Shown here: positions 26,190 through 34,872 of the stretch, piece after piece
How positions within the stretch are numbered: the first letter of the stretch is position 1
Layout of the letters: each line of letters starts with the position of its first letter
NCBI GenBank assembly: GCA_035691305.1
Contig: DASSJF010000073.1
Location: 1-64,000 of the forward strand
Length of the DNA: 64,000 nucleotides
DNA from: a bacterium
GTDB taxonomy: Bacteria; Sysuimicrobiota; Sysuimicrobiia; Sysuimicrobiales; Segetimicrobiaceae
Direction: 5' to 3'
Position numbers and translations under genes: made by a program
The notes under the pieces: generated by a model
Database searches by the model: none
What the model was told of the DNA's origin: nothing
Seen by the model: the letters and a program-made list of their open reading frames with translations, nothing else

Positions 26190-26930
26190 ATGCACGGTCC
26201 GGATTTCCCGCGCCCGCGCGCAGAGACGCTGGCGCCGCTGCGCCGAGCGAGCACCGCCACGCTCACCACGATCTTTAGGCGGAAGAAGGGCATCACGAAT
26301 ATCTGGATGCCGCTGCGGCCGCTGTTTCCCGGAATGAGGGCCGTCGGGCCGGCGCTCACGATCAGAAGCGTGCCCGGCCGCGACGACCTCCAGCCGATCG
26401 CCTACGCTCCGGGGACGCTGTTCCCGGGCCATCCCGACGAGGCGATCGAGGCCGTCCAGCCGGGCGACGTCGTGGTGCTGGACGGCGGCGGCGCCGCCAA
26501 CGAAGGGCTGTTCGGAGACCTCCTGACGCTGCGCATTAAGATGAAGGGTGCGGCCGGCATCGTCTCCGACATGTGCGTTCGCGACTCGCCCCGCCTGGCC
26601 GAGAAGGGTGTGCCGATCTTCTGCAGGGGATGCGTGAGCCCCGGCGGCAGCGTGTTCAACGTGGACTACAACGTGCCGATCGGATGCGCGGGGGTGTTGG
26701 TCTGCCCGGGCGACATCATGGCCGGGGACGACGACGGGGTCGTCGTGATTCCACGCGCCATGGTCGAGGACGTGGTGGACGAAGTCCTCCTGCACGAAGA
26801 TCGGGAAGAGTACATCCGCCTGATGCTGTCGCGCGGCGCGCCGCTCGAGGGCCTTTATCCGATGGGGCCGGAGATGGAACGGCGCTTCCTGGAGTGGCGG
26901 CGCGAGACCCACCCCCGGCCGGACAAATAG
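26190..26930 (+). CDS. RraA-like aldolase/demethylmenaquinone methyltransferase family protein
   Basis: A 246-residue protein of the RraA / HMG aldolase family, Mg-dependent class II pyruvate aldolases that resemble, and are often misnamed as, menaquinone methyltransferases. It has the VGPALTI strand, PGDVVVLDGGGAANEGLFGDL, the metal-binding Arg-Asp pair in SDMCVRDSP and a closing VCPGDIMAGDDDGVVVIP. It starts 18 bp after the PLP enzyme, so deamination followed by aldol cleavage is a reasonable order. Two relatives lie at 31426 and 62914. Confidence 0.85.
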   Translation: MHGPDFPRPRAETLAPLRRASTATLTTIFRRKKGITNIWMPLRPLFPGMRAVGPALTIRSVPGRDDLQPIAYAPGTLFPGHPDEAIEAVQPGDVVVLDGGGAANEGLFGDLLTLRIKMKGAAGIVSDMCVRDSPRLAEKGVPIFCRGCVSPGGSVFNVDYNVPIGCAGVLVCPGDIMAGDDDGVVVIPRAMVEDVVDEVLLHEDREEYIRLMLSRGAPLEGLYPMGPEMERRFLEWRRETHPRPDK

Positions 26931-27015
26931 CGCCGTAGGGAGAGTCTCCGGCCGGCGGCGAACGCACCTCGATGGACAGCGCACTTACCGAAGATCCTCA
27001 AGGGGGACCCAACGG

Positions 27016-27921
27016 ATGAGGTTCATGGAGATCGAACTCGACGGCGCGGTATGCCGGGCACTGTTGAACGAAGAGAAGGCCCCCAAGACCTCGCAGGCCG
27101 TCTGGGAGGCGCTGCCTTTCGAGGGCCGCGCCGTCCACGCGCAGGTCTCGGGAGACATGTTCCGGATGTTGGACGAGGCGCCCGTCGGCGAGCTCGACCT
27201 CGAAAGCGCCACGTTTTTTCAGCATCCGGGGTCCGTGGTCTTCTATCCTCCGATCAAGGAGATAGCGTTTTGCATCGGCGAGGCCGCGTTTGCCGCCACG
27301 CAAGGGTTCTTCAAAGTCACTCCGCTTGCGGAACTGGAACCCGATTTCAGCGAGTGGGCGAAAAAAGGCGATGCGTTGCGGCTCAGCGGCACCAAGCGGA
27401 TTCGATTCCGCCGCGCTGCCGACCAGACGACGCCGTTCCGGTATCGGGCCCGCCGCGGGCGCAAGCTCGAGGTGCAGTTCGGCGGCGCGCGCCTCACCGC
27501 GACGCTGCTCGAGGACGAGTACCCCAAGGCGTCCCGGGCGTTTGCCCGCCTGCTGCCGCTCGAAGGCCAGGCGGCGAACTCCATGTGGGGCGCCGCGATT
27601 ACCCGTTTCTATCCCCGATCGGCGCGCCGGCCGGGAGTCCGTCTGTCCGGGGCGATCGAACGCGGCACCACGTTCCACTGGCCCGGTTACATCTATTACG
27701 ACCCCGCCGACCGCGGCATCTGCCTCTGCTACGGGGACGCGGCGGAGGGCCTGCAGGGCAATCCAACAGCCCTGGTCCCGGTGGCGTGCTTCGACGGCGA
27801 CATCGCCCCCTACGTGCAGCAGGCGCAGCGCCAGCTCTTGGAGGGCGCCAAGCCCATGTCGATCACGATGGCGGGCGGGGCACCCACGCGCCGGGGGCGA
27901 GCGACGAAGGGACGGCGGTAA
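27016..27921 (+). CDS. Tandem DUF3830-like (cyclophilin-like) protein
   Basis: A 301-residue protein made of two related halves. Residues 1-135 contain QAVWEALPFEGRAVHAQVSGDMF and GSVVFYPPIKEIAFCIGEA; residues about 145-285 contain RAFARLLPLEGQAANSMWG and GYIYYDPADRGICLCYGDA. Each half matches the single-domain protein at 15193-15603, so an internal duplication is likely. A basic tail closes it. The ATG at 27016 follows AAGGGGG. It ends the importer C run and is tail-to-tail with importer D (7 bp). Function unknown. Confidence 0.78.
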   Translation: MRFMEIELDGAVCRALLNEEKAPKTSQAVWEALPFEGRAVHAQVSGDMFRMLDEAPVGELDLESATFFQHPGSVVFYPPIKEIAFCIGEAAFAATQGFFKVTPLAELEPDFSEWAKKGDALRLSGTKRIRFRRAADQTTPFRYRARRGRKLEVQFGGARLTATLLEDEYPKASRAFARLLPLEGQAANSMWGAAITRFYPRSARRPGVRLSGAIERGTTFHWPGYIYYDPADRGICLCYGDAAEGLQGNPTALVPVACFDGDIAPYVQQAQRQLLEGAKPMSITMAGGAPTRRGRATKGRR

Positions 27922-27928
27922 GCCGGGC

Positions 27929-28786
27929 CTAGCCTCTCAGCCGAGGATCGAGAACGTCTCGCAGCCCGTCGCCCAGCGTATTGATCGCCAGCACGGTGAC
28001 CATGATGGCGAGCCCGGGAAAGGTCGTCAACCACCAGGCGCGCTGCAGCCAGTTCCGTCCGGCATTGAGCAGGGCGCCCCACTCCGGCTGCGGCGGCTGC
28101 GCGCCGAGGCCCAGGAAACTCAGCGACGCCGCGGTGAGGATCGCCGCGGCCATGTTCAGCGTCGAGAGGACGATGATCGGCGCCGCCACGTTCGGCAGCA
28201 GGTGGCGGACGAGAATCACCGGCGAGGGGACTCCAACCGCACGGGCGGCTTCGACATAGGGGTACGCCTTGGCCTGAAGTACCGCGCCCCGGACCACGCG
28301 CGCGTACGACGGGATGCCGGTGATGCCGACGGCGATCATCGCATTGGTCAGCCCGGGGCCGAGTATCGCGACGATCGCCAGGGCGAGCAGGATGCCCGGA
28401 AACGCGAGCATCAGATCCACCAGGCGCATCAGGCCCAGGTCCAGAAAGCCGCCGTAGTATCCCGACGCCAGGCCGACGACGACGCCGGTCGCGCAGGAGA
28501 TGCCGACCGCCACCAAGCCGACGCTGAGCGACAGCCGTGCCCCGTGCACGACGCGCGTGAAGAGATCCCGACCGAACTCGTCGGTGCCGAACCAATGCTG
28601 CCGCGACGGCGGCCACAGCGCGTCCTGCGGCCGCATCTGGTAGAGGTCCGCGCCGGCGACGATCGGCGCCAGGACGGCGATCAGCACGAGGGCCAGGAAG
28701 ACCGAGCCGCCGGCCACCATGTGGGGATGCCGGCGGATGCGCCGCCACGCGGTCGCGCGCGTCCCGGGAGACGCCGCTGCGATCAC
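27929..28786 (-). CDS. ABC importer D: DppC-type permease
   Basis: A 285-residue permease starting at a GTG that overlaps the dppB stop (GTGA). It carries HWFGTDEFGRDLFTR and an EAA loop (PYVEAARAVGVPSPVILVRHLLPN), and ends GDGLRDVLDPRLRG. The frame is open far upstream through the dppB region but only this part is protein-like. It is the last gene of its run. Confidence 0.92.
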   Translation of the reverse strand: MIAAASPGTRATAWRRIRRHPHMVAGGSVFLALVLIAVLAPIVAGADLYQMRPQDALWPPSRQHWFGTDEFGRDLFTRVVHGARLSLSVGLVAVGISCATGVVVGLASGYYGGFLDLGLMRLVDLMLAFPGILLALAIVAILGPGLTNAMIAVGITGIPSYARVVRGAVLQAKAYPYVEAARAVGVPSPVILVRHLLPNVAAPIIVLSTLNMAAAILTAASLSFLGLGAQPPQPEWGALLNAGRNWLQRAWWLTTFPGLAIMVTVLAINTLGDGLRDVLDPRLRG

Positions 28787-29709
28787 TCGAAGCGAACGCG
28801 CGGGTCGAGCACCGCGTATGACAGGTCGACGGCCAGATTGACGGCGACGTACAGCACCGCGACGAACAGCACCGCGCCCTGGACCACCGGAAAGTCCTTG
28901 TTCAGGATCGCGTTGACGATCGTCCGCCCCAGTCCGATCCGCGAAAATACCGTCTCGACGACGAACGCGCCGGCCAGCAGGCGCCCCAGCTCGAGGCCGA
29001 AGAACGTGATGACCGGGATCAACGCGTTGCGAAAGGCATGCCGCATCACGACCGCGGGTTCGGCCATGCCTTTCGCCCGCGCCGTGCGCACGTAGTCCTC
29101 GCCGAAGGTTTCCAGGAGGCTGCTTCGGACGAGGCGGGCGAGGCTTGCCATGGGCGCGAAGGCGAGCGCGATGCCCGGGAGCACGAGGCGGTTCGGCCCG
29201 CCCTGGCCGATCGCGGGGAACCATCGGAAGTGCAGCGAGAACACGAAGATCAGCAGCGCCCCAAGCCAGAAGCTGGGCATCGACACGCCGACGAGCGACA
29301 CGAACATCGCCGCGCTGTCTCCCCACCGCGTGCGCTGCACCGCCGCGAGGATCCCGAGGGGCACGCCGGCGGCCACCGCGATCACGAGCGCCGCGGCGGC
29401 GAGCTCGATCGTGTACCGCGCGTTTTCGATCAGGAGTGCCAACACCGGCCGGTTGAAGCGAATCGACCGGCCCCAATCGCCGCGGGCCATGTCGCCGGCG
29501 TAGCGGACAAACTGTACCGGGAGAGGGTCGGTCAGTCCGAGCTCATGGCGCAGTGCGTTCATCGCTTCGGGGGAGGCGACGCCGCCCTCCCCCAACAGCA
29601 GCACCACCGGATCTCCGGGCACGAGGTGCAGCATCAAGAACACGAACGCCGTGATCCCGGCGAGCACCGGCAGCGTGGACAGCACCCGCCGTGCCGTGTA
29701 CGACGTCAT
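28783..29709 (-). CDS. ABC importer D: DppB-type permease
   Basis: A 308-residue permease with YTARRVLSTLPVLAGITAFVF, PGDPVVLLLGE, an EAA loop (DYVRTARAKGMAEPAVVMRHAFRN) and a DPRVRFE end. It follows its binding-protein gene by 18 bp and overlaps dppC. Confidence 0.93.
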   Translation of the reverse strand: MTSYTARRVLSTLPVLAGITAFVFLMLHLVPGDPVVLLLGEGGVASPEAMNALRHELGLTDPLPVQFVRYAGDMARGDWGRSIRFNRPVLALLIENARYTIELAAAALVIAVAAGVPLGILAAVQRTRWGDSAAMFVSLVGVSMPSFWLGALLIFVFSLHFRWFPAIGQGGPNRLVLPGIALAFAPMASLARLVRSSLLETFGEDYVRTARAKGMAEPAVVMRHAFRNALIPVITFFGLELGRLLAGAFVVETVFSRIGLGRTIVNAILNKDFPVVQGAVLFVAVLYVAVNLAVDLSYAVLDPRVRFE

Positions 29710-29727
29710 CGCGCACGGGCGGGCAGG

Positions 29728-31329
29728 TCACCGGGTGATGTAGGCGTCATAGAACAACGGATATCCCACCGCGTCGAACTTCACGCCCTGCAGCGTGCGG
29801 CGTGCCCCCAGGATGTTGTTCTCGTAATACAGGGTCAGGGGCAGCGCATCGTCCATGACCTTCCGCATGACCTGCCGGTAGAGGCGAATCCGCGCGCCCA
29901 TGTCGGCGAGACGGCTCGCCTGGAGCAGCATCCGGTCCACGTCGGGATTGTTGTAGTGGAACCAGTTGAACGGGATGTTGGTCGAGTAGTAGAGGGTGCG
30001 CAGCATGTCCGGATCCGGCCAGATGAAGAACGCGAGCGTCATATTGTGGTCGCCCTTGTTGATCCCCTCGTACCACGCCGCGCGGGCGAGCGCTTTGATC
30101 TCGAGATCGATGCCCACCTGCCGGAGTTGGGACTGGAGGTACTCCGCCGTCGGCTCGGAGCCGATATTCGGGATGATATAGAGGCTCATCCGCAGCGGCT
30201 GCCCGTCCTTGGTCCGGACGCCGCCGGGACCGGGCCGCCATCCGGCCTCCTCGAGGATCTGCCGGGCCTTCGCCGGGTCATACGTATAGATCTTCTCGAG
30301 GCTCTTGTCGTAGCCGGCCATCGGCGGGGACACCGGACCTCGTCCCACGACGTGCTGCCCGTAGTAGAGCGTCTTTACCAGGGTGGCGGTATCGACCCCG
30401 AACTCGATCGCCCGGCGGACGCGCACGTCGTTCGTCGGCGCGCGCTGGCTGTTGATCAGCACCACGCGCCCGGCGCCGGTCTCGAGCTGTTTCAGGACGT
30501 AGAGGTTGGGGTCGCCCTGGACCTGCGCCACGCTCTGCTCGGGCAGCGGCTCGATGAGATTTGTTTCGCCGTTCTGCAGGGTCGCGAGCCGGGTCGAATC
30601 TTCAGGGACCGTGCGGACCACGAGCCGCTCCAGATACGCCGGGCCGGAGTGGGCCTTCCCGGCCGAGGGCGGCCAGGCGTAGTCGGGGTTGCGCACCATC
30701 GTGATGTGGTCTTGCGCGACCATCTCGACGAATTTGAACGGCCCCGTGCCCACCGGATGCTGCGCGAAATCCCGGCCCCAACTCTTGACCGCCGTCGGTG
30801 AGACGATGCCCAGCCACGGCTGGCTCAGCGCGTTGAGGAAGGGACTGTACGGCTCCCTGAGATGCACGCGAATCGTGGACGCGTCGATAACCTCGCTCGA
30901 GGCGTACGGGCCGATCGCGGAGATGGCGGACGTGGATCGTGTCGCCGGGTCGACGATACGATCGAGGCTCACCTTGACGGCCGCGGCGTTGAACGGCGTG
31001 CCGTCGTGGAACTTCACCCCCGTGCGGAGCGTCAGCGTGTAGGTTTTGCCATCCGGGGCGATCGTCCACTTGGTGGCCAGCCACGGATGGTACGCGCCGT
31101 CCGGGGTCATGTACACGAGTCCGTCGTACAGGTGCGCGAGCACCCGCTGCGACACTCCGTTGGCGGACGCGTGCGGATCGGTGGTGCTCGGCTCCTGGCG
31201 AATTCCGAGGGTCAACGTGCCTCCCGGCGTGGGGGCCGCCGGGGCCCCTACGGCGACGGCCGAGGCTACGAGAACGGCCGCGATCGCCGCCAGCGCGGAG
31301 CGCCATCCCGATCCGTGTGGTGCGAGCAT
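29728..31329 (-). CDS. ABC importer D: family 5 solute-binding protein
   Basis: A 533-residue binding protein with a Sec leader (SALAAIAAVLVASAVAVGAPAAPTPGG). The ATG at 31329 is chosen because AAAGGGGG lies about 10 bases upstream; the frame also reaches 31398. The mature start is GGTLTLGIRQEPSTTDPHAS and the family 5 segment LRTGVKFHDGTPFNAAAVKVS is present. No lipobox. It follows an RraA-like gene by 96 bp and probably shares that gene's unit. Confidence 0.9.
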   Translation of the reverse strand: MLAPHGSGWRSALAAIAAVLVASAVAVGAPAAPTPGGTLTLGIRQEPSTTDPHASANGVSQRVLAHLYDGLVYMTPDGAYHPWLATKWTIAPDGKTYTLTLRTGVKFHDGTPFNAAAVKVSLDRIVDPATRSTSAISAIGPYASSEVIDASTIRVHLREPYSPFLNALSQPWLGIVSPTAVKSWGRDFAQHPVGTGPFKFVEMVAQDHITMVRNPDYAWPPSAGKAHSGPAYLERLVVRTVPEDSTRLATLQNGETNLIEPLPEQSVAQVQGDPNLYVLKQLETGAGRVVLINSQRAPTNDVRVRRAIEFGVDTATLVKTLYYGQHVVGRGPVSPPMAGYDKSLEKIYTYDPAKARQILEEAGWRPGPGGVRTKDGQPLRMSLYIIPNIGSEPTAEYLQSQLRQVGIDLEIKALARAAWYEGINKGDHNMTLAFFIWPDPDMLRTLYYSTNIPFNWFHYNNPDVDRMLLQASRLADMGARIRLYRQVMRKVMDDALPLTLYYENNILGARRTLQGVKFDAVGYPLFYDAYITR

Positions 31330-31425
31330 CGAGAAATGCCCCCTTTCGCCATCTTCAGTCACGCGCGTTGTCGTCGGTCTCGCGGCTTTCTGTGGCATCG
31401 GCGCGCGTTCCTATCGCCGGCCCTG

Positions 31426-32130
31426 CTAGTCGGGCGCGCCGCCGTCGATCGCGAAGCCCTGCTTCCGCAGCCCCTCGATGATGCCGTCGATCGCGGTGAC
31501 CTCGCCGCGCTCCAGCACCGGCTGAACACGCGCGTGGCGCTGCTTGAGGTCCTGGACCTGCCCCAACACCCACTCCGCGGCGGCCGCCGGGATGACGGCG
31601 ATGCCGTTGGCGTCGGCCACCACGATGTCGCCGGGATGCACCACCACCCCGCCGCACGCGACCGGAACGTTCACCTCTCCGGGCCCGTCGAGCGGCGGAG
31701 TCGCCGTCGCCTGGTGGCGGGCGAAGACGGGAAAGTCGACGGCCTCGGCCTCGTCCGGATCGCGCGCCGCGCCGTCGATGATCACGCCCGCGACGCCTCG
31801 GCGCCGCATCCCTTTGCTGACGTTGCCGCCCCAGACCGCGTAGGCGTCGATTCCCCATGCGTTGACCACCATCACGTCGCCCGGCTGCGTCTGCTGCATC
31901 CCGAACTTGATGACGTTGAACCCGCCGCGCGGAACCGCCACGGTCACGGCCGGCCCGGCGATCCTGCGCCGCAGCGGATAGATCGGGTGGATGCTCGGAT
32001 GGACCGTATGCGACGCGTGCATTACGTCCGAGAGGTCGGGCGGCGCAAACTGGGCGAGGCGCCGGATCACGTCGGGCGATGGACGCCGAATCGTGCGAAA
32101 ACCTCGAAAACCAAGCTGTTCTACCGGCAT
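31426..32130 (-). CDS. RraA-like aldolase family protein, importer D unit
   Basis: A 234-residue RraA / HMG-aldolase-like protein. It shows PPDLSDVMHAS near the start, GPAVTVAVPRGG, QPGDVMVVNAWG, the Mg-binding GVAGVIIDGAARDPDEA and VHPGDIVVADANGIAVIP. The ATG at 32130 has GGGAGGCGC upstream. It is the first gene of the leftward importer D unit and is divergent from importer E. The pairing suggests an imported acid or imide is cleaved to pyruvate-like products. Function by family only. Confidence 0.86.
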   Translation of the reverse strand: MPVEQLGFRGFRTIRRPSPDVIRRLAQFAPPDLSDVMHASHTVHPSIHPIYPLRRRIAGPAVTVAVPRGGFNVIKFGMQQTQPGDVMVVNAWGIDAYAVWGGNVSKGMRRRGVAGVIIDGAARDPDEAEAVDFPVFARHQATATPPLDGPGEVNVPVACGGVVVHPGDIVVADANGIAVIPAAAAEWVLGQVQDLKQRHARVQPVLERGEVTAIDGIIEGLRKQGFAIDGGAPD

Positions 32131-32308
32131 GAGCGCCTCCCGAGGGCGGTGGTCGGACGGTCGGCCACGACGAATATCAGTGTTCAGATACAATAGCGGC
32201 CGATCGCTGTCCTCGGAAGACCGTCCGGCCCAAAAAAGGCCGCGCACACCACGACGTTGTAAGTAATTGGGAACGCGCACACACACAGCGAGGGTACAGG
32301 GGGCGACG
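32131..32308. other. Divergent intergenic region, importer D / importer E
   Basis: A 178 bp gap between the RraA-like gene (leftward) and a binding-protein gene (rightward). It includes a TACAAT -10-like hexamer near 32186 and a CGGCC-CAAAAAA-GGCCG hairpin at 32226-32242. Neither can be tied to a regulator from sequence. Confidence 0.4.
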
Positions 32309-33901
32309 ATGCGGCGAACGTGGCTTCTGCTCGTGGCGTTGGCGGTCTTGAGTCTTCCACAGGTCGGGTTCACCGCTGCGGGGCCGCAGCGGGGCGGGTC
32401 GCTCGTCTACGCGCTCGACGGAAGTCCGGACCGGATCGACCCGAACCTCTCCGGGCTGCGGACGGCGCAGATCGTCTTCTTCCAGATCTTCGACCCGCTC
32501 CTCGTCCGCGATCCGAAGGACAACGCGTTCAAGCCGTGGCTTGCGACCTCGTGGGAGGTGTCGCCGGACGGCAAGACATACACGTTTCATCTCCGGCCGG
32601 GCGTGCGCTTCCAAGACGGCACGCCCTTCGACGCGGCCGCGGTGAAGTTCAATTTCGACCGCACGCACAACCCGGCGCTCGGCGCCCGCTGCGGCGGCTG
32701 CGCGGTCGGATTCTACGAGTCGGCCGATGTCGTGAACCCGGCGACCGTGCGCATCCACCTCAAGTCGCCGTGGGCGCCGTTCATGGATGCGGCGAGCCTC
32801 TTCTACCGCATGGTCTCACCCGCCGGCGTCCGCAAGGCCGGGGACCAGGACTTCGGCCGCCAGCCGGTCGGCACCGGACCGTTCCGCTTCGTAGAGTGGG
32901 TGCCGAACGACCACGTAACGCTGGAGCGCAACCCCGGCTACAACTGGGCGCCGTCGATGTTCACGCACCAGGGCCCGGCCTACCTCGACCGGGTGACGTT
33001 TCGCATCATTCCCGAGCCGTCCACCCGCGTCGGCGCGCTGCAGAGCGGTGAGCTGCAGGTGACCACCGCGGTATCGCCGCAGGATTTCCAGCGGCTGGCC
33101 CGCGACGCGCGGTTCCGGCCGATCATCGGCCTTGCGCCCGGCTCGCCGTACAACTGGGCGATCAATATCACGAAGGCGCCGACGGACGATCTCGCCGTCC
33201 GCCAGGCGATGGAGTTGGGCATCAACCGCGATCTCATCGCTCGCGTGGTCTACGGGCCGTTCCAGCAGTACGGCGCCTACCGGCCCGCCTTTACGATGCT
33301 CAGTCCCGTCACCTGGGGCTACGACAAAGGCTCCGAGATCTACCGCTACGATCCGGCGAAGGCGAAGGCGCTCCTGGACGCCGCCGGCTGGAAACTCGGT
33401 CCGGACGGCGTGCGGGTGAAGGGCGGCCAGCGGCTCGCGCTCGTGTTCAACGCCTGGGAGCACGGCATCCCGGAGCTCGTGCAGTCCGAGCTCCGCGGCA
33501 TCGGGATGGACGTCAAGATCGGGATCTACGACGCGCTGACCGTGAACGAAAATCAGCGGAAGGGCCAATCCAACCTTTCGCCGCTGCCGGGCGCGCGCAC
33601 CGATCCGGATGTGCTGTCGGCGTTCCTGCACTCGCGGAACGCCGGGGGCGGCGGCTTCAACTTCTCGTTCGCCAGGGATCCGATGCTGGACCGGCTGTTC
33701 GACGAGGGTGCGACCGAGGTCAACACGGCGAAGCGCAAGCAGATCTACGCGGAGGCGCTGCGCTACGCGATGGACAAGGCGTACATGCTGCCGATCACGA
33801 CTCGGGACAACGTTTCACTCGAGTCGGCCAAGGTCCAGGGGCTGCGCTTCGACGCGACGGGCTTCTTCCCGTTCCTCTACGACACGTCGCTCGCGCCGTG
33901 A
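32309..33901 (+). CDS. ABC importer E: family 5 solute-binding protein
   Basis: A 530-residue binding protein with a Sec leader (RRTWLLLVALAVLSLPQVGFTA). The ATG at 32309 has CAGGGGGCG upstream. The mature start is GGSLVYALDGSPDRIDPNLS. It shares long blocks with the lone binding protein at 60476, such as FVEWVPNDH and VNENQRKG, so the two are recent paralogues or bind related ligands. A CGGC Cys pair near residue 130 is absent from that relative. It heads the importer E operon. Confidence 0.92.
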   Translation: MRRTWLLLVALAVLSLPQVGFTAAGPQRGGSLVYALDGSPDRIDPNLSGLRTAQIVFFQIFDPLLVRDPKDNAFKPWLATSWEVSPDGKTYTFHLRPGVRFQDGTPFDAAAVKFNFDRTHNPALGARCGGCAVGFYESADVVNPATVRIHLKSPWAPFMDAASLFYRMVSPAGVRKAGDQDFGRQPVGTGPFRFVEWVPNDHVTLERNPGYNWAPSMFTHQGPAYLDRVTFRIIPEPSTRVGALQSGELQVTTAVSPQDFQRLARDARFRPIIGLAPGSPYNWAINITKAPTDDLAVRQAMELGINRDLIARVVYGPFQQYGAYRPAFTMLSPVTWGYDKGSEIYRYDPAKAKALLDAAGWKLGPDGVRVKGGQRLALVFNAWEHGIPELVQSELRGIGMDVKIGIYDALTVNENQRKGQSNLSPLPGARTDPDVLSAFLHSRNAGGGGFNFSFARDPMLDRLFDEGATEVNTAKRKQIYAEALRYAMDKAYMLPITTRDNVSLESAKVQGLRFDATGFFPFLYDTSLAP

Positions 33902-33948
33902 GGTCCGCGGCCGCGCGAACAGGCGAACGGCCCGGCTGACGGGCCGGG

Positions 33949-34872
33949 ATGGGGTCGTTTCTCGGCTACAGGCTGCTCCACAGCGCGTTCGTGGTCGCAG
34001 GGGTCCTGGTGTTGGTGTCGGTGATGATCCATCTCGTCCCGGGCGACCCGGCGCAGCTGATGGTGGGCGACGCGCCGGTGTCGGCGGAGCAGCTGCGGAT
34101 CATCCGGCACAGCCTCGGGCTCGACCGGCCGCTCTACGTGCAGCTCGCGGACGACGCGCGGCGGTTCGCCGCGGGGGACCTGGGTCGTTCCCTGCGCTCG
34201 GGCCGGCCGATCAGCGACAGCCTGCGTGCCGCGCTGCCCTCAACGCTGTCGCTCGCGGTCGCGGCGATGGTCTTCGGGCTGCTCGTCGGAGTCCCGGCCG
34301 GCGTGCTGGCGTCCGTTCGCCGCGGCGGCTGGCTCGACACCTCGGTGACCGCCTTCGCCGTCGTCGGTATTTCGCTGCCGTCGTTCTGGACGGGGATCCT
34401 GTTGATCGTGGTCTTCGCCGTGCAGCTCGGCTGGCTGCCGACCAGCGGGCAGGCGGGGCTGCGCGCGCTGGTGCTGCCGGCGCTGACCCTGGGATGGTAC
34501 CCGGCCGGCGCGCTCGCGCGGCTGCTCCGCAGCTCGATGCTGGAAGTGCTCCGGAAAGACTACGTCGGCGTGGCACGGGCGAAGGGCCTGCGTGAACGGA
34601 CCGTCGTCGTCCGGCACGCCCTCCGCAACGCGCTCTTGCCAACCGTGACGCTGGGATCGGTCCAGTTCGGCACGCTGCTCAGCGGGGCAATCGTGACCGA
34701 GACCGTCTTCGCGCGGGACGGCGTCGGCCGGCTCGTGGTCGACGGCATCTTGCAGAGGGATTTCCCCGTGGTGCAGGGCGTGGTGCTCCTGATCGCCGTG
34801 ATCTACACACTCGTGAATCTCGCCACGGACATCATGTATGCGTGGCTCGACCCGCGCATCCGGTACTCGTGA
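33949..34872 (+). CDS. ABC importer E: DppB-type permease
   Basis: A 307-residue permease with FLGYRLLHSAFVVAGVLVLVS, PGDPAQLMVGD, an EAA loop (DYVGVARAKGLRERTVVVRHALRN) and a DPRIRYS end. It starts 47 bp after the binding-protein gene and overlaps dppC (GTGA). Confidence 0.93.
   Translation: MGSFLGYRLLHSAFVVAGVLVLVSVMIHLVPGDPAQLMVGDAPVSAEQLRIIRHSLGLDRPLYVQLADDARRFAAGDLGRSLRSGRPISDSLRAALPSTLSLAVAAMVFGLLVGVPAGVLASVRRGGWLDTSVTAFAVVGISLPSFWTGILLIVVFAVQLGWLPTSGQAGLRALVLPALTLGWYPAGALARLLRSSMLEVLRKDYVGVARAKGLRERTVVVRHALRNALLPTVTLGSVQFGTLLSGAIVTETVFARDGVGRLVVDGILQRDFPVVQGVVLLIAVIYTLVNLATDIMYAWLDPRIRYS

Noticed and set aside
26190-26930. Menaquinone methyltransferase (menG) for the RraA-like genes
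   Set aside because: The name is a historical misannotation of the RraA fold; the visible Arg-Asp Mg-binding motif and catabolic context fit aldolase-type function better.
32226-32242. CGGCC-CAAAAAA-GGCCG hairpin as a terminator
   Set aside because: It lies in a divergent promoter gap where no transcript ends, and the A/T run is in the loop rather than after the stem.
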